Shown here in pieces: positions 22,639-22,872 of a DNA stretch of 22,872 bases (position 1 is the first letter of the stretch; each line of letters begins with the position of its first letter). The notes below the pieces were generated by a model that saw only the letters and a program-made list of their open reading frames with translations, ran no database searches and was not told the DNA's origin. The stretch is from CAYNYF01 sp964401385. GTDB lineage: Bacteria > Planctomycetota > Phycisphaerae > SM23-33. The position numbers were made by a program, and so were the translations under genes. Location: NCBI GenBank assembly GCA_964401385.1, contig CAYNYF010000072.1, forward strand, positions 1 to 22,872, written 5' to 3'.

Positions 22639-22668
22639 CTTATAGCCCCACTCCGGAAGGGCTGTCAA
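22639..22668 (-). promoter_or_regulatory. Consensus promoter of the 43-aa membrane protein gene
   Basis: On the minus strand a perfect TTGACA (22663-22668) is followed after 18 nt by TATAAG (22639-22644). This predicts a transcription start near 22632, giving a leader of about 37 nt with AAGGAG before the ATG at 22595. It is one of the strongest promoter matches in the window. Confidence 0.75.
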
Positions 22669-22815
22669 GAAAAAACCTTATTTGCGTTCTTCTCGGCGAT
22701 CCGGTGGCTTCTGCAAGAGGAAATTTTGTGGAACAATCGTTCCCGGCGGCGAAACCGTCTCTGTTTCGGACCGTTCCGCGCCGGTCTTCGCTCGCCTCAA
22801 GCGGCGAACGTATAC

Positions 22816-22872
22816 TGGCGGCGACTGGACTCGAACCAGTGACCCAGGGCTTATGAATCCCTTGCTCTGCCA
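22816..22872 (-). tRNA. tRNA-Met(CAU), 3' part, cut by window edge
   Basis: Read on the minus strand, the sequence runs from the D-loop end (TGGCAGAGC), through the anticodon arm (AGGGA-TTCATAA-GCCCT, anticodon CAU), to the T arm (CTGGTTCGAGTCCAG) and the acceptor 3' strand CGCCGCC plus discriminator A. The first base pair below the anticodon loop would be an A-G mismatch. The 3' CCA is not encoded: the A is followed by GTATAC. The 5' acceptor strand and D-arm start lie beyond the window. CAU can also belong to initiator Met or lysidine-Ile tRNA; the arms fit elongator Met best, from memory. Confidence 0.85.

Overview
This is a GC-rich bacterial window, probably from a Planctomycetota (Phycisphaerae-like) chromosome. 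The lineage is inferred from base composition, small palindromic CCCGCCT...GGCGGGCAGG repeats and the mix of families; no rRNA or other phylogenetic marker is present to prove it. All functions below are read from motifs by eye, without database searches.

Layout. (1) Positions 1-1179 hold no convincing gene, but carry three copies of a REP-like hairpin and a candidate promoter. (2) Positions 1180-9791 form a tight five-gene plus-strand operon. It encodes a two-domain ASKHA ATPase with a DUF2229-type region (1089 aa), its 2-hydroxyacyl-CoA-dehydratase-like partner (433 aa), a radical SAM enzyme that matches the tetraether lipid synthase (Tes/MJ0619) family across its whole length, a small lipoprotein, and a radical SAM/SPASM protein. 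(3) Positions 9858-12728 are an accessory island with lower GC, bounded by two copies of a 26-nt repeat. It holds a Panacea-type toxin-antitoxin pair, the broken 3' end of a glycosyltransferase gene, an uncatalogued 30-aa hydrophobic peptide with a perfect ribosome site and terminator, and a hicAB toxin-antitoxin pair. (4) Positions 12940-14103 encode an intact GT4 glycosyltransferase whose 3' end is nearly identical to the broken copy in the island. (5) Positions 14157-19160 are a minus-strand tetR-adaptor-RND efflux operon, with a consensus promoter and a perfect 20-bp palindromic operator. (6) Positions 19384-22187 carry, on the minus strand, a radical SAM protein of unknown role, the DNA polymerase III delta subunit (holA) and an ArsR regulator. 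(7) The right edge has a 43-aa single-pass membrane protein with its own consensus promoter, and the 3' part of a tRNA-Met(CAU).

The most interesting unit is the 1180-9791 operon. Tes-family enzymes join two lipid tails through sp3 carbons to make membrane-spanning lipids. From memory, the glycerol ester reductase proposed to make ether bonds in bacterial lipids has the domain set found here split over the first two genes: two BcrA/BadF ATPases, DUF2229 and an HGD-D-like region. The operon is therefore a candidate one-locus system for bacterial membrane-spanning ether lipids, with an extra SPASM radical SAM enzyme and a lipoprotein of unknown role. This is inference from gene families and gene order; lipid analysis would be needed to establish it.
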